In this document: piece after piece, positions 24,164 to 34,803 of the stretch
Layout: each line of letters starts with the position of its first letter
Numbering within the stretch: position 1 is the stretch's first letter
Source of the DNA: Segatella copri
GTDB lineage: Bacteria; Bacteroidota; Bacteroidia; Bacteroidales; Bacteroidaceae
DNA length: 64,000 nucleotides
NCBI RefSeq assembly: GCF_009495355.1
Contig: NZ_VZAD01000056.1
Span: forward strand, 1 to 64,000
Direction of reading: 5' to 3'
Notes under the pieces: generated by a model
Databases searched by the model: none
Told to the model about the DNA's origin: nothing
Seen by the model: only the letters and a program-made list of their open reading frames with translations
Made by a program: the position numbers and the translations under genes

Positions 24164-25501
24164 TTAATATGCTGCTACTCCGCCCTGACGAGTATGGCCC
24201 GAATTGAGCAAACCATCATAGTGGCGCATGAGCAAATGACTTTCGATCTGCTGAAGTGTATCGATAACAACACCTACCAAAATCAGAAGAGATGTACCTC
24301 CAAAGAATTGAGAGAAGGCTTGCTGCACATCGAGAAGTCCTGCAAGAGCAGGCATAATAGCAATGAATGCTATAAACAAAGAACCTGGGAAAGTAATACG
24401 AGACATGACGGTATCAATGTACTCAGCGGTATCCTTTCCTGGCTTTACACCTGGAATGAAACCATTGTTACGTTTCATATCCTCTGCCATCTGAGTAGGA
24501 TTCAATGTAATCGCTGTATAGAAATATGTAAAGGCAATAACCAAAAATACATAAATGACATTATACAACAAACTGCGATTATCCATCAACTGCTGTACTA
24601 CACTGCTGGCATTTTCAGACTGATAGCGAACAACGGCCAAAGGAATGAACATCAAAGCCTGAGCAAAGATGATAGGCATTACGTTGGCAGCAAACAACTT
24701 CAATGGGATGTACTGGCGTGCACCACCATATTGCTTATTGCCTACCAAACGCTTGGCATACTGAACAGGAACCTTGCGAGTGCCCTGTACCAAAAGGATA
24801 GAAGCACAAACAACAGCATAAAGTATCAGGATCTCTACGATAAACATAATGATACCACCACTAGAGATAGCTGTCAGACGAGAGGAAACCTCCTGTACAA
24901 AAGCCTGTGGCAATCTTGCGATGATACCAATCATAATGATCAATGAGATACCATTACCAACACCCTTATCAGTAATACGCTCACCTAACCAAAGGATAAA
25001 CATACTTCCTGCTGCCAAGATGATAGTGGCAGGAATCATAAATACAGTCCAACTGATACCTGTTGCAAGCGCATTAGCTGCTTGCATTTTCAGGTTCAGA
25101 AGGTAACTTGGAGCCTGGAAGACCAAAATGGCCACTGTCAAGGCTCTAGTATACCACTGTATTTTCTTACGGCCACTCTCACCTTCACGCTGCATCTTCT
25201 GGAAATAAGGTACAGCAACAGCAAGAAGCTGCATAACAATAGATGCTGAGATATATGGCATTATACCTAATGCGAAAATAGACGCATTGGAAAATGCACC
25301 ACCAGAGAACATGTCCAGAAGCGACATAAGTCCGCCTGAGGTCTGCGACTGAAGTTTGTCCAACATGCTCGGGTTGATACCAGGAAGCACAACAAACGAG
25401 CCAAAACGGTAAATAGCCGTAAACAGAAGAGTAATGAGGAGTCTCTGACGGAGGTCCTCAATCTTCCAACAGTTCTTTAGTGTCTCAATAAACTTTTTCA
25501 T
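24164..25501 (-). CDS. secY: Protein translocase subunit SecY
   Basis: 445 residues with ten predicted membrane helices, forming the channel of the Sec translocon with SecE. Characteristic segments include FGSFVVLPGINP near the N-terminus and the cytoplasmic loop RRNNGFIPGVKPGKDTAEYI. It lies 4 bases after rplO and 15 bases before map. SecE of the same complex is encoded 25 kb away at 50453. Confidence 0.98.
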   Translation of the reverse strand: MKKFIETLKNCWKIEDLRQRLLITLLFTAIYRFGSFVVLPGINPSMLDKLQSQTSGGLMSLLDMFSGGAFSNASIFALGIMPYISASIVMQLLAVAVPYFQKMQREGESGRKKIQWYTRALTVAILVFQAPSYLLNLKMQAANALATGISWTVFMIPATIILAAGSMFILWLGERITDKGVGNGISLIIMIGIIARLPQAFVQEVSSRLTAISSGGIIMFIVEILILYAVVCASILLVQGTRKVPVQYAKRLVGNKQYGGARQYIPLKLFAANVMPIIFAQALMFIPLAVVRYQSENASSVVQQLMDNRSLLYNVIYVFLVIAFTYFYTAITLNPTQMAEDMKRNNGFIPGVKPGKDTAEYIDTVMSRITFPGSLFIAFIAIMPALAGLLDVQQAFSQFFGGTSLLILVGVVIDTLQQIESHLLMRHYDGLLNSGHTRQGGVAAY

Positions 25502-25505
25502 CTAC

Positions 25506-25952
25506 TTAGATTATAGTTGCATTACCACCTACTGCCTTGATTGCCTCTTCAGCAGTCTTAGAGAATGCATTAGCTTCAACTTCCAATTTAGCTTTCAATT
25601 CACCATTGCCGAGCACCTTAACGAGCTCCTTGCCACTGGTGAGACCTGCAGCCTTCAACTCTGCGATACCAATCTTGGTAAGGTTCTTTGCCTCAGCAAG
25701 AGCCTGAAGAGTAGAAAGGTTAACAGCAAAATACTCCTTATGGTTGATGTTCTTAAAACCAGCCTTTGGAACACGACGCTGTAAAGGCATCTGACCACCT
25801 TCGAAACCAATCTTTCTCTTATAACCAGAACGAGCTTTGGCACCCTTATGACCACGAGTAGAAGTACCACCGAGTCCAGAACCTGGACCACGACCAATAC
25901 GACGACGTGAGTGGGTAGAACCTGCAGCAGGTTTCAAATTATTTAATTTCAT
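25506..25952 (-). CDS. rplO: 50S ribosomal protein L15
   Basis: 148 residues with the long basic N-terminal extension (MKLNNLKPAAGSTHSRRRIGRGPG) that threads into 23S rRNA and a globular C-terminal domain (IGIAELKAAGLTSGKELVKVLGNGELKA). Normal length. It lies 27 bases after rpmD and 4 before secY. Confidence 0.97.
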   Translation of the reverse strand: MKLNNLKPAAGSTHSRRRIGRGPGSGLGGTSTRGHKGAKARSGYKRKIGFEGGQMPLQRRVPKAGFKNINHKEYFAVNLSTLQALAEAKNLTKIGIAELKAAGLTSGKELVKVLGNGELKAKLEVEANAFSKTAEEAIKAVGGNATII

Positions 25953-25979
25953 AATCGTTCTTATTCTTTAAAAGATTAA

Positions 25980-26156
25980 TTAATCAACTACACTTACGAG
26001 GTGATGAACCTTACGGATCATACCACGGTTGCTAGGAGTATCTTCAACCTCAACAACCTGAGAAATCTTGTGAAGACCTAAGCAAGCGAGTGTACGCTTC
26101 TGGTCAACTGGAGCACCGATTTTACTCTTAATCTGCTTGATTTTAATTGTTGCCAT
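25980..26156 (-). CDS. rpmD: 50S ribosomal protein L30
   Basis: 58 residues, MATIKIKQIKSKIGAP at the start and KVHHLVSVVD at the end, with the L30 signature DQKRTLACLGLHKISQVVEVED and a conserved Arg near position 45. It is a minor protein of the large subunit surface. It lies between rpsE and rplO as in most bacteria. Confidence 0.96.
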   Translation of the reverse strand: MATIKIKQIKSKIGAPVDQKRTLACLGLHKISQVVEVEDTPSNRGMIRKVHHLVSVVD

Positions 26157-26172
26157 ATCTGATTTATCCTAA

Positions 26173-26685
26173 TTAACCGTTAAATACTTTATCCATACTG
26201 ATACCACGCTCACCTGCTACAGTGTAAGCATCACGCATCTGAGCAAGAGCAGCGATAGTAGCCTTTACAAGGTTATGAGCATTAGAAGAGCCCTTAGACT
26301 TTGCAATGACATCCTTAACACCTACGCTCTCGAGAACGGCACGCATAGCACCACCGGCCTTCAAACCGGTACCGGCAGCAGCAGGCTTCAAGAGTACCTT
26401 AGCACCACCATAAGCTACTTCAACCTCGTGAGGTACAGTACCCTTCAATACAGGAACCTTAACCAGGTTCTTCTTAGCGGCCTCTGTACCCTTGGCAATT
26501 GCTGCTGTTACTTCACCAGCCTTACCAAGACCATAACCGATAACGCCATTACCGTCACCTACAACGACGATAGCAGCGAATGTGAAAGTACGACCACCCT
26601 TTGTAACCTTAGTTACACGGTTGATAGCAACCAAGCGATCTTTCAGTTCTACTTCACTATTAACTTTTACTTTATTCATTGCCAT
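26173..26685 (-). CDS. rpsE: 30S ribosomal protein S5
   Basis: 170 residues with the S5 N-terminal RNA-binding fold ([42 protein letters not shown]) and the C-terminal beta-alpha-beta domain ending MDKVFNG. It sits near the mRNA entry tunnel and affects fidelity and helicase activity. It lies 6 bases after rplR. Confidence 0.98.
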   Translation of the reverse strand: MAMNKVKVNSEVELKDRLVAINRVTKVTKGGRTFTFAAIVVVGDGNGVIGYGLGKAGEVTAAIAKGTEAAKKNLVKVPVLKGTVPHEVEVAYGGAKVLLKPAAAGTGLKAGGAMRAVLESVGVKDVIAKSKGSSNAHNLVKATIAALAQMRDAYTVAGERGISMDKVFNG

Positions 26686-26691
26686 AATCGT

Positions 26692-27036
26692 TTAAAATTT
26701 AAGACCACCCTTACGAGCACCATCAGCCAACTCCTTTACACGACCGTGGTAAAGATAACCATTACGATCAAAAACTACTGACTCAACACCAGCAGCCTTT
26801 GCCTTCTCAGCTACGAGTTCACCTACTTTCTGTGCCTGCTCCTGCTTTGGCATCTTTTCCATGCCGAGAGAAGAAGCAGATGCAAGTGTAGTACCAGTCA
26901 AATCATTAATAACCTGAGCATAAATCTGCTTGTTAGAGCGGAAAACACTAAGACGTGGACGCTCAGCAGTTCCATTGACGTTCTTGCGAATACGGAACTT
27001 TATCTTAATTCGTCTTTCAACTTTCTTTGTTGTCAT
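26692..27036 (-). CDS. rplR: 50S ribosomal protein L18
   Basis: 114 residues with the L18 fold: [33 protein letters not shown] then [38 protein letters not shown]. It binds 5S rRNA together with L5 and L25 to form the central protuberance. Normal length and order, 18 bases after rplF. Confidence 0.97.
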   Translation of the reverse strand: MTTKKVERRIKIKFRIRKNVNGTAERPRLSVFRSNKQIYAQVINDLTGTTLASASSLGMEKMPKQEQAQKVGELVAEKAKAAGVESVVFDRNGYLYHGRVKELADGARKGGLKF

Positions 27037-27054
27037 AATCGTAAAAAATTAAAA

Positions 27055-27627
27055 TTACTTAGCAGCAGCGCTCTTACCAGACTTTCTGCGAATAACTTCA
27101 CCCTGGAACAGGATACCCTTACCCTTGTAAGGCTCAGGCTTACGGAAAGAACGAATTTTTGCACAAATAAGTCCCAACAATTGCTTGTCGCAAGACTCCA
27201 AAATTATGATAGGGTTCTGATTTCTTTCAGACTTAGTCTCAACCTTAACCTCCTTAGGAAGCTGGATGAAGATAGGGTGTGTATAACCAAGAGCGAACTC
27301 AATAAGGTTGCCCTGGTTAGAAACACGATAACCAACACCAACCAACTCCAAAGTCTTTGAATAACCTTCACTCACACCAACAACCATGTTGTGAACAAGT
27401 GAACGATACAGACCATGGAAAGCTTGCTTCTGCTTAGGATTAACTGGACTGTTCTCATCAATTTCGAAAACTATCTGACCGTCCTGGTTGTTGAACTTGA
27501 TAGAAGGATCTATCTTCTGTGAAAGTTCACCCTTAGGACCCTTTACTGTAACAACATTTGAATTAGCATCAAAGTTAACAGTAACACCAGCAGGAATACT
27601 AATTGGCAATTTACCTATTCTTGACAT
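27055..27627 (-). CDS. rplF: 50S ribosomal protein L6
   Basis: 190 residues, two homologous alpha/beta domains (SRIGKLPISIPAGV start; GVGYRVSNQGNLIEFALGYTHP; late RKPEPYKGKGI signature). It binds helix 97 of 23S rRNA near the factor-binding site and the sarcin-ricin loop. Slightly longer than E. coli L6 because of a short basic tail. Confidence 0.98.
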   Translation of the reverse strand: MSRIGKLPISIPAGVTVNFDANSNVVTVKGPKGELSQKIDPSIKFNNQDGQIVFEIDENSPVNPKQKQAFHGLYRSLVHNMVVGVSEGYSKTLELVGVGYRVSNQGNLIEFALGYTHPIFIQLPKEVKVETKSERNQNPIIILESCDKQLLGLICAKIRSFRKPEPYKGKGILFQGEVIRRKSGKSAAAK

Positions 27628-27642
27628 ATTAAATCCTCCAAA

Positions 27643-28038
27643 TTAATAAATATAGCAAAGAACCTCACCACCGATCTTAAGGTCAGCAGCCTCTTTGTCT
27701 GTCATTACACCTTTGGATGTAGATAAGATTGCAATACCTAATCCGTTAATTACTCTCGGCATGTCCTTGTAACCAGTGTACTTACGAAGACCTGGTGTAG
27801 ACACACGCTTCAAAGACTTGATAGCGTTTTGCTTAGTTGTAGGATTGTACTTCAAAGCAACTTTGATAGTACCCTGTGGACCATCCTCAATGAACTTGTA
27901 ATTGAGGATGTAACCTTTCTCGAAGAGGATCTTTGTGATCTCTTTCTTCAAGTTAGACGCAGGAACTTCAACAACACGGTGATGAGCCATGATTGCGTTT
28001 CTGAGTCTTGTCAGATAATCTGCTATTGGATCTGTCAT
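27643..28038 (-). CDS. rpsH: 30S ribosomal protein S8
   Basis: 131 residues with MTDPIADYLTRLRNAIMA at the start and the S8 signature GLGIAILSTSKGVMTDKEA near the end. It binds helix 21 of 16S rRNA and in E. coli represses the spc operon through a mimic of that site near rplE; no such mimic was looked for in depth here. Intergenic gap to rpsN is 75 bases, longer than the average in this cluster. Confidence 0.98.
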   Translation of the reverse strand: MTDPIADYLTRLRNAIMAHHRVVEVPASNLKKEITKILFEKGYILNYKFIEDGPQGTIKVALKYNPTTKQNAIKSLKRVSTPGLRKYTGYKDMPRVINGLGIAILSTSKGVMTDKEAADLKIGGEVLCYIY

Positions 28039-28113
28039 AAAATATAAAAATTTAATTAATCGGGACTACCCCGACAATATTAAAAAAATAATTTTCTTGG
28101 GTCTGATAATTGA

Positions 28114-28416
28114 TTACCAACTTGCCTTCTTAACACCAGGAATCAAACCAGCAGAAGCCATCTCACGGAACTGAATACGAGAGAGTCCAAACTGACGGAT
28201 ATAACCCTTTGGACGACCAGTAATCTTGCAACGATTGTGAAGACGGATTGGGTTTGCATTCTTAGGGATAGCCTGAAGCTTACGAGCTGCCTCGTATGCT
28301 TCGGCTGGATCATTAGAAGTTGCAATAATCTTTTTCAGTGCTGCGCGCTTTTCAGCGTAACGAGCTACAAGCTTTGCACGCTTAACCTCGCGAGCTTTCA
28401 TTGATTCTTTTGCCAT
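28114..28416 (-). CDS. rpsN: 30S ribosomal protein S14, zinc-free form
   Basis: 100 residues starting [24 protein letters not shown]. The long form without the CxxC zinc site (sequence [27 protein letters not shown] has a single Cys). It matches the zinc-free L36 of the same cluster. Located between rplE and rpsH as expected. Confidence 0.97.
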   Translation of the reverse strand: MAKESMKAREVKRAKLVARYAEKRAALKKIIATSNDPAEAYEAARKLQAIPKNANPIRLHNRCKITGRPKGYIRQFGLSRIQFREMASAGLIPGVKKASW

Positions 28417-28421
28417 ATCTC

Positions 28422-28976
28422 TTAATCTTTGTTTGCGTTCTTGAATGGAAGACCGAATGCCTTAAGGAGAGCAAAACCTTCCTCGTCAGTCTTGGCTGAT
28501 GTAACGAAAGTGATGTTCATACCCTGGATACGATCGATCTCATCAATGTTAATCTCTGGGAAGATAATCTGCTCTGTGATACCCAAAGTGTAGTTACCAC
28601 GGCCATCAAACTTGCTTTCAATACCCTTGAAGTCACGGATACGAGGCAGAGAAACGCGAACGAGCTTCTCAAGGAACTCGTACATGCGCTCACGACGCAA
28701 TGTAACCATTACACCGATAGGCATCTTCTTACGAAGCTTGAAGTTGGCGATATCCTTCTTTGAATATGTGGCAACTGCCTTCTGACCTGTGATAGCAGTA
28801 ATCTCATTGATTGCTACATCAACAATCTTCTTGTCCTGTGTAGCATCACCAAGTCCCTGGTTGATAACAATCTTCTTGAGAGCTGGAATCTGCATAGCAG
28901 AGGCATAGTTGAACTGCTTCTGCAAAGAAGGAGCGATAGTCTCCTTATAAACTTTCTTTAACTGTGCTGTATCCAT
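28422..28976 (-). CDS. rplE: 50S ribosomal protein L5
   Basis: 184 residues with [23 protein letters not shown] and [23 protein letters not shown] signatures. It carries 5S rRNA and contacts P-site tRNA and S13. Its start codon shares a base with the rplX stop (position 28976), a sign of translational coupling. Confidence 0.98.
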   Translation of the reverse strand: MDTAQLKKVYKETIAPSLQKQFNYASAMQIPALKKIVINQGLGDATQDKKIVDVAINEITAITGQKAVATYSKKDIANFKLRKKMPIGVMVTLRRERMYEFLEKLVRVSLPRIRDFKGIESKFDGRGNYTLGITEQIIFPEINIDEIDRIQGMNITFVTSAKTDEEGFALLKAFGLPFKNANKD

Positions 28977-29293
28977 TACTTGATTTCCTCCCCTGACTTT
29001 TTAGCGATGCGAACAACGTTTTTACCCTCGTGCTTGATAGCCACACGAGTAGCCTTGCCACTCTTAGGATCAATCAAGCTCAAATTTGAGATATGAATAG
29101 GAGCCTCTTGCTTAATGATGCCTCCCTGAGGATTCTTAGCAGATGGCTTAGTGCTCTTTGACACCATATGTACGCCCTCTACGATGGCACGATTGTCATC
29201 AACGAGGACCTTGAGCACCTTACCAGTCTTGCCCTTGTCGGCACCAGCAATAACGATAACCTTATCGTCTTTCTTTATATGTAACTTACTCAT
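28976..29293 (-). CDS. rplX: 50S ribosomal protein L24
   Basis: 105 residues with a KOW motif ([23 protein letters not shown]) and the later [21 protein letters not shown]. It starts assembly of the large subunit and sits at the exit of the peptide tunnel. Overlaps rplE by one base. Confidence 0.98.
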   Translation of the reverse strand: MSKLHIKKDDKVIVIAGADKGKTGKVLKVLVDDNRAIVEGVHMVSKSTKPSAKNPQGGIIKQEAPIHISNLSLIDPKSGKATRVAIKHEGKNVVRIAKKSGEEIK

Positions 29294-29312
29294 TACTATT
29301 AATTTTAAAATA

Positions 29313-29678
29313 TTAAAGAACCTCAGGTGCCAAAGAAACGACTTTCATATTTACTGCACGAAGCTCACGAGCAACAGGGCCAAAGATACGGCTACCACGA
29401 AGCTCACCAGCATTGTTGAGCAGTACACAAGCATTATCGTCGAAACGGATGTAAGAACCATCTGCACGACGAATCTCCTTCTTTGTGCGAACAATCAAAG
29501 CCTTTGATACTGCACCCTTCTTCAAATCACTTGATGGAATGACGTTCTTGACTGAAACTACAATCACGTCACCAACACTTGCGTAACGACGGCCTGTACC
29601 ACCGAGGACACGAATGCAAAGAGCCTCACGAGCACCGCTGTTGTCACATACATTAAGTCTTGATTCTGCTTGTATCAT
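29313..29678 (-). CDS. rplN: 50S ribosomal protein L14
   Basis: 121 residues, [27 protein letters not shown], with the signature for uL14 in [22 protein letters not shown]. It forms an inter-subunit bridge and is the docking site of the silencing factor RsfS. Two bases after rpsQ. Confidence 0.98.
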   Translation of the reverse strand: MIQAESRLNVCDNSGAREALCIRVLGGTGRRYASVGDVIVVSVKNVIPSSDLKKGAVSKALIVRTKKEIRRADGSYIRFDDNACVLLNNAGELRGSRIFGPVARELRAVNMKVVSLAPEVL

Positions 29679-29680
29679 AA

Positions 29681-29938
29681 TTACTTAGCTTTTTCTACGA
29701 TTTGTACTAATCTCCATCTCTTTGTCTTAGACAGAGGACGAGTCTCCATGATCATAACAGTATCACCTACGTTAGCCTCATTCTTCTCGTCATGTGCATG
29801 GTACTTCTTTGTCTTCTGGACAAACTTACCATAAATTGGGTGCATCTCCTTGAACTTAGCTGCAATAACAATGGTTTTATCCATTTTGTTGCTGATGACA
29901 ACACCCTGTCTTACTTTTCTTAAATTTCTTGTTTCCAT
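29681..29938 (-). CDS. rpsQ: 30S ribosomal protein S17
   Basis: 85 residues from [25 protein letters not shown], with the S17 OB-fold signature [21 protein letters not shown]. An ATG nine bases upstream (29947, adding MVQ) also exists, but Bacteroidota S17 proteins normally begin METRNLRK, so I choose the later one. Either start follows rpmC within 11 bases. Confidence 0.95.
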   Translation of the reverse strand: METRNLRKVRQGVVISNKMDKTIVIAAKFKEMHPIYGKFVQKTKKYHAHDEKNEANVGDTVMIMETRPLSKTKRWRLVQIVEKAK

Positions 29939-29949
29939 CTGGACCATTA

Positions 29950-30144
29950 TTATTTGTTAAGTTCTCTCTGACGAAGTTCTGTTTTCATACGTGCGATATC
30001 ACGACGAGCAACCTTAATCTCTGATGGATTCTCAAGAGGAGTGATGTTATGGTTGAGCTTCTTCTGATTGTAAGCTGCAACAGCATTCTCCAATTTCTCT
30101 ACCAATTCCTTGGTTTCGAGTTCCTTTACTTCTTTAATCTTCAT
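29950..30144 (-). CDS. rpmC: 50S ribosomal protein L29
   Basis: 64 residues, two-helix protein ([21 protein letters not shown] ... [18 protein letters not shown]). It lies next to the peptide exit and is part of the docking site for trigger factor and SRP. Two bases separate it from rplP. Confidence 0.97.
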   Translation of the reverse strand: MKIKEVKELETKELVEKLENAVAAYNQKKLNHNITPLENPSEIKVARRDIARMKTELRQRELNK

Positions 30145-30146
30145 AA

Positions 30147-30575
30147 TTAAGCGTTTTTATCGAAATCACGTCTAACAACAAATTTTGTTTTTACAGGAAG
30201 TTTCTGTGCTGCGAGACGAAGAGCCTCCTTAGCAATGTCGAAACTTACACCTTCTACTTCAAAGAGGATACGACCTGGTGTAACAGGTGCAACCCATCCA
30301 GCTGGATCACCCTTACCTTTACCCATACGCACATCAGCAGGCTTACGAGTGATAGGCTTATCAGGGAAGATACGAATCCAGACCTGACCTTGGCGGTTCA
30401 TGTAGCGGTTTACTGCCACACGAGCAGCCTCAATCTGACGGCTATCGATCCACTTTGGCTCAAGAGTCTTGATACCGAAAGAACCGAATGCCAATTGTGT
30501 ACCTCTGTGGGCGTTGCCTTTGTTGCCGCGACCATCTTGAGGTCTTCTATATTTTACTCTTTTTGGCTGTAACAT
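30147..30575 (-). CDS. rplP: 50S ribosomal protein L16
   Basis: 142 residues with [25 protein letters not shown] and the L16 signatures [23 protein letters not shown] and [16 protein letters not shown]. It helps shape the A-site tRNA elbow pocket. It carries the conserved Arg-rich segment that is hydroxylated in some bacteria. Confidence 0.98.
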   Translation of the reverse strand: MLQPKRVKYRRPQDGRGNKGNAHRGTQLAFGSFGIKTLEPKWIDSRQIEAARVAVNRYMNRQGQVWIRIFPDKPITRKPADVRMGKGKGDPAGWVAPVTPGRILFEVEGVSFDIAKEALRLAAQKLPVKTKFVVRRDFDKNA

Positions 30576-30589
30576 GATAGCTTTCTAAT

Positions 30590-31318
30590 TTAACGGTTAT
30601 TGTTTCTCTTACGATTACCGCCGCGGTTAGAGCGACCGTTATTACGGTTGTTGCCCTTATTGTCCTGAGCGAAGTTAGGTGTAAGGTCAGCCTTACCATA
30701 AACCTCACCACGGCAAATCCATACCTTGATGCCAAGCAAACCTACCTTAGTAAGAGCCTCGCACTGGCAATAATCGATGTCTGCGCGGAATGTGTGAAGA
30801 GGAGTACGACCCTCTTTATACATTTCCTTACGTGCCATTTCTGCACCATTCAGACGACCTGTAATCTGCACCTTGATACCCTCGGCACCAGCACGCATTG
30901 TGTTGGCAACAGCCATCTTGATAGCACGACGATAAGCAATCATGTGCTCAATCTGGCTTGCGATATTTTTACCTACGATAGTAGCATCAAGTTCAGGCTT
31001 CTTAACCTCGAAGATGTTGATCTGAATATCTTTCTTGTAAAGCTTCTTCAACTCTTCCTTCAACTTATCTACATCCTGACCACCTTTACCAATGACAAAA
31101 CCTGGACGGGCTGTGCAAATAGTAATGGTAACAAGCTTCAATGTACGTTCGATAACGATACGAGAAACACTTGCCTTTGCAAGACGCTCGTTAAGATACT
31201 TACGGATTTTCTGATCCTCAACGAGGTTGTCACCGAAGTTCTTACCACCGAACCAATTTGAATCCCAACCACGGATAATACCAAGTCGGTTACTAATCGG
31301 ATTAACTTTCTGTCCCAT
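30590..31318 (-). CDS. rpsC: 30S ribosomal protein S3
   Basis: 242 residues with N-terminal KH domain ([19 protein letters not shown]) and the S3 C-terminal domain ([26 protein letters not shown] segment, [14 protein letters not shown]). It lines the mRNA entry tunnel. The last ~25 residues are Asn/Arg/Gly-rich ([23 protein letters not shown] spread), a tail longer than in E. coli and probably disordered, RNA-binding. Confidence 0.97.
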   Translation of the reverse strand: MGQKVNPISNRLGIIRGWDSNWFGGKNFGDNLVEDQKIRKYLNERLAKASVSRIVIERTLKLVTITICTARPGFVIGKGGQDVDKLKEELKKLYKKDIQINIFEVKKPELDATIVGKNIASQIEHMIAYRRAIKMAVANTMRAGAEGIKVQITGRLNGAEMARKEMYKEGRTPLHTFRADIDYCQCEALTKVGLLGIKVWICRGEVYGKADLTPNFAQDNKGNNRNNGRSNRGGNRKRNNNR

Positions 31319-31326
31319 TCTACTTA

Positions 31327-31731
31327 TTATTTTTCATCATTAGTTTTTGCATCTACAAAAAGAGTTACATGGTTAGAACGCTTACGGATTCTATAACCAC
31401 GACCCTGTGGTGCAGGTCTCATACGTTTCATTGTAACGCCTTCGTCAACGAAGACCTTGCTAATATAAAGCTCACCGTCTTCAGCCTTGCGATCATTCTT
31501 AGCTTCCCAGTTTGCGATAGCTGAACGAAGTAATTTCTCAACGTCAGCAGATGCTTGCTTCTTAGAGAAGCGAAGTACTCCGAGGGCGCGATTAACTTCC
31601 ATACCACGAATCATATCTACAACGTAGCGCATCTTGCGTGGAGAAGAAGGAACGCCAACCAATTTAGCGAAGTACAAGTTTTTACGGGCTTCTTTCAATT
31701 TTTCAGCCGCGATATGTTTTCTTGCTCCCAT
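31327..31731 (-). CDS. rplV: 50S ribosomal protein L22
   Basis: 134 residues. The L22 core ([24 protein letters not shown]) and the extended beta hairpin ([29 protein letters not shown]) that reaches the narrow part of the exit tunnel, where macrolide-resistance mutations occur in other species. Normal length. Confidence 0.98.
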   Translation of the reverse strand: MGARKHIAAEKLKEARKNLYFAKLVGVPSSPRKMRYVVDMIRGMEVNRALGVLRFSKKQASADVEKLLRSAIANWEAKNDRKAEDGELYISKVFVDEGVTMKRMRPAPQGRGYRIRKRSNHVTLFVDAKTNDEK

Positions 31732-31764
31732 TATTTACTTAAATTTTAATTGGTTTAACCCCGA

Positions 31765-32031
31765 TTACTTTCTGTTACCAGAGTGACCGCCAAAGCGACG
31801 TGTTGGAGCGAACTCTCCAAGCTTGTGGCCTACCATATTCTCTGTAACATAAACAGGGATAAATTTGTTACCGTTATGAACTGCAACAGTATGTCCTACG
31901 AAATCAGGAGATATCATTGAAGCTCGAGCCCATGTCTTAACAACATTCTTCTTTCCACTCTCGTTCATAGCGAGAATTTTCTTCTCGAGAGAAACGTTGA
32001 TGTATGGACCTTTTTTAAGTGAACGACTCAT
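31765..32031 (-). CDS. rpsS: 30S ribosomal protein S19
   Basis: 88 residues, [20 protein letters not shown], ending in [20 protein letters not shown]. It sits in the head of the 30S next to S13. Spacing to rplB is 10 bases. Confidence 0.98.
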   Translation of the reverse strand: MSRSLKKGPYINVSLEKKILAMNESGKKNVVKTWARASMISPDFVGHTVAVHNGNKFIPVYVTENMVGHKLGEFAPTRRFGGHSGNRK

Positions 32032-32041
32032 AATTTACTCT

Positions 32042-32869
32042 TTATTTTTTGTTAGCTCTTTCAATAATATACTTGTTAGAAAGCTTCTTAGGTGCGCGAG
32101 TCTTGAGACCCTTAGCATACAAGCCCTTGCGTGAACGTGGATGACCACCACTCTGGCGACCTTCACCACCACCCATTGGGTGATCAACAGGGTTCATAAC
32201 AACACCACGGTTGTGAGGACGACGACCCAACCAGCGTGAACGACCAGCCTTACCAGACTGCTCAAGTGCGTGGTCAGAGTTACCTACACTACCAATAGTA
32301 GCTTTACAAGCACTCAAAATCTGGCGCAACTCGCCAGAAGGGAGCTTAATTACACAATAACTGCCCTCACGAGAAGTCAACTGAGCAAAATTACCAGCCG
32401 AACGAACCAACAAAGCACCCTGACCTGGACGCAACTCAATGTTGTGAATCACTGTACCTACAGGAATGTTTGCCAAAGGAAGTGCGTTACCTACCTCAGG
32501 AGCTGCGTCAGCACCTGACATCAATGTAGCGCCTACCTGGAGTCCGTTAGGAGCAATAATGTAACGTTTTTCACCATCAGCATAGTAAAGCAATGCGATG
32601 CGAGCTGAACGATTAGGATCGTACTCGATCGTCTTTACAACTGCTGGAACACCATCCTTCTCACGTTTGAAGTCGATAAGACGATACTTCTGCTTATGGC
32701 CACCACCAATGTAGCGAACGGTCATCTTACCGGTGTTGTTTCGACCACCGGTATGACGCTTACCGTAAACGAGAGACTTCTCTGGCACGGATGCAGTAAT
32801 ATCCTCGAACGTGCCAATAACTTTGTGTCTTTGACCCGGAGTAACGGGTTTTAATTTACGTACTGCCAT
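32042..32869 (-). CDS. rplB: 50S ribosomal protein L2
   Basis: 275 residues with the L2 OB and SH3-like domains and the highly conserved late loop [21 protein letters not shown], containing the His required near the peptidyl transferase centre. One of the oldest ribosomal proteins; needed for subunit association. Normal length, 8 bases after rplW. Confidence 0.99.
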   Translation of the reverse strand: MAVRKLKPVTPGQRHKVIGTFEDITASVPEKSLVYGKRHTGGRNNTGKMTVRYIGGGHKQKYRLIDFKREKDGVPAVVKTIEYDPNRSARIALLYYADGEKRYIIAPNGLQVGATLMSGADAAPEVGNALPLANIPVGTVIHNIELRPGQGALLVRSAGNFAQLTSREGSYCVIKLPSGELRQILSACKATIGSVGNSDHALEQSGKAGRSRWLGRRPHNRGVVMNPVDHPMGGGEGRQSGGHPRSRKGLYAKGLKTRAPKKLSNKYIIERANKK

Positions 32870-32877
32870 TTCTTATA

Positions 32878-33171
32878 TTAAATATTGCTGTAAAAATCAA
32901 TTGTTTCGCCCTCTTTCAGAGTAACGATTGCCTTCTTGAACGCATTCTTCTGACCCTTAACAAGACCTGCCTTTGTGTAACGTGCAGAACGCTTGCCGGC
33001 ATAACGAATTGTGTTCACATCAACTACTGTAACATTATACAGACCTTCGATTTCCTTCTTAATCTCGAGCTTATTAGCCTCAGGACGAACAACGAAGCCA
33101 TAGCGGTTAGGCTGCTTGTCTGTAATCTTGGTCATCTTCTCAGTAACCAATGGTTTGATAATAAATGCCAT
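32878..33171 (-). CDS. rplW: 50S ribosomal protein L23
   Basis: 97 residues, MAFIIKPLVTEKMTKITDK, then RYGFVVRPEANKLEIKKEIEGLYNVTVVDVNT. It lies at the tunnel exit and is the main docking point for trigger factor and SRP. Normal order after rplD. Confidence 0.97.
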   Translation of the reverse strand: MAFIIKPLVTEKMTKITDKQPNRYGFVVRPEANKLEIKKEIEGLYNVTVVDVNTIRYAGKRSARYTKAGLVKGQKNAFKKAIVTLKEGETIDFYSNI

Positions 33172-33188
33172 ATTCTAATATCTCCTTT

Positions 33189-33818
33189 TTACTTTGTTAA
33201 GATTTGGTCGATAGTCTCGAGCGATTTTTCAGTAATCACTACAACATCAGCATTCAAAACTTTATACGAATTGACATTTGATGCAAGGATAACCTCAGCA
33301 CGCTGCAAGTTACGAGCGGACAAATATACGTTTTTATTTGATTCTGGCAAAACGAAGAGCACCTTCTTGCCTTCAATTTCAAGATTCTTAAGAATACTTA
33401 AGAACTCTTTAGTCTTTGGAGCCTCAAAAGAGAAGTCTTCGAGCAATAAGATGCTATTCTCCTGAGCCTTGTAAGAAAGGGCTGACTTACGAGCAAGAAT
33501 CTTTACTTTTTTATTAAGTTTGAAGCGATAGTCGCGTGGCTTAGGACCGAAAACACGAGCACCACCTACGAGTACTGGTGAGTTGATGTCACCACGACGA
33601 GCACCGCCGCCACCTTTCTGACGACCAAGCTTACGAGTAGAGCCGCTCATTTCGCTTCTCTCCTTTGACTTAGCTGTACCCTGACGCTGGTTAGCGAGAT
33701 ACTGCTTTACGTCGAGATAGAGAACGTGATCGTTAGGCTCAATACCGAAAACAGCCTCATTAAGAGCTACCTTGCGGCCGGTCTCCTGACCTTTGATATC
33801 TAATACGCTAACTTCCAT
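33189..33818 (-). CDS. rplD: 50S ribosomal protein L4
   Basis: 209 residues with the tunnel loop [28 protein letters not shown] and a C-terminal Rossmann-like part. In E. coli L4 represses its own S10 operon by acting on the mRNA leader; whether this occurs here is open, although a strong hairpin precedes rpsJ. Its start codon shares one base with the rplC stop. Confidence 0.98.
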   Translation of the reverse strand: MEVSVLDIKGQETGRKVALNEAVFGIEPNDHVLYLDVKQYLANQRQGTAKSKERSEMSGSTRKLGRQKGGGGARRGDINSPVLVGGARVFGPKPRDYRFKLNKKVKILARKSALSYKAQENSILLLEDFSFEAPKTKEFLSILKNLEIEGKKVLFVLPESNKNVYLSARNLQRAEVILASNVNSYKVLNADVVVITEKSLETIDQILTK

Positions 33819-34432
33819 TATTTCTCAATTAAAACAGTTGAACCTTTGCATCCAGCGAACGAACCCTTTACTACGAGGAGGTTCTGCTCTGGAATTACCT
33901 TTAACACCTGAAGGTTCTGAGTAGTAACTCTGTCACCTCCCATTTGGCCGCCCATGCGCATACCCTTGAATACCTTTGCAGGATAAGAACATGCACCGAT
34001 AGAACCCGGTTTACGAGCGCGGTCATCCTGACCGTGAGTAGACTGACCTACACCACCGAATCCGTGACGCTTTACAACGCCCTGGAAGCCTTTACCCTTA
34101 GATGTACCGATTACATCAACAAACTTGCAGTCGTTGAAGATTTCAACTGTAATGGTGTCACCGAGGTTGTACTCCTCATCAAACTTGAACTCGGCCAAGT
34201 ACTTCTTAGGTGTTGTGCCTGCCTTCTTGAAGATTCCCATCATAGGCTGAGATGTACGATTCTCCTTAGCCTCGCCGAAACCTAACTGATAAGCCTTGTA
34301 ACCGTCTTTCTCTAAAGTCTTTACCTGGGTTACAACACAAGGACCTACTTCGATAACAGTGCACGGAATATTCTTACCGTCGGCACTGAAAACGGATGTC
34401 ATTCCGATTTTTTTTCCAATTAATCCTGGCAT
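33818..34432 (-). CDS. rplC: 50S ribosomal protein L3
   Basis: 204 residues, [28 protein letters not shown], with the signature [19 protein letters not shown] and the loop [25 protein letters not shown] reaching the peptidyl transferase centre. It initiates assembly of the 23S 3' domain. Overlaps rplD by one base. Confidence 0.98.
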   Translation of the reverse strand: MPGLIGKKIGMTSVFSADGKNIPCTVIEVGPCVVTQVKTLEKDGYKAYQLGFGEAKENRTSQPMMGIFKKAGTTPKKYLAEFKFDEEYNLGDTITVEIFNDCKFVDVIGTSKGKGFQGVVKRHGFGGVGQSTHGQDDRARKPGSIGACSYPAKVFKGMRMGGQMGGDRVTTQNLQVLKVIPEQNLLVVKGSFAGCKGSTVLIEK

Positions 34433-34452
34433 TTCAATTTACTTTTAAATAA

Positions 34453-34758
34453 TTAGACTTTGATTTCTACTTCTACACCACTTGGCAACTCAAGCTTCAT
34501 CAATGCATCTACAGTCTTAGCTGTTGAGCTATAGATGTCGATAAGACGCTTGAAATCTGAGAGCTGGAACTGCTCGCGAGACTTCTTGTTAACGAAAGTA
34601 CTGCGGTTTACAGTAAAAATACGCTTGTGTGTTGGCAATGGAATAGGACCGCTGACGATAGCGCCTGTAGCCTTAACAGCCTTCACAATCTTCTCAGCTG
34701 ACTTGTCAACCAACTGGTGGTCGTAGGACTTCAGCTTAATTCTGATTTTCTGACTCAT
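34453..34758 (-). CDS. rpsJ: 30S ribosomal protein S10 (NusE)
   Basis: 101 residues, [25 protein letters not shown], with [29 protein letters not shown]. Besides its ribosomal role it binds NusB and NusG in antitermination. It is the first gene of the S10 cluster here. A stem-loop lies in the 112-base gap to fusA. Confidence 0.98.
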   Translation of the reverse strand: MSQKIRIKLKSYDHQLVDKSAEKIVKAVKATGAIVSGPIPLPTHKRIFTVNRSTFVNKKSREQFQLSDFKRLIDIYSSTAKTVDALMKLELPSGVEVEIKV

Positions 34759-34803
34759 TGTTAAAATTAAGTTATTAATATATGAATTGATTTAGTCTAA
34801 TGG

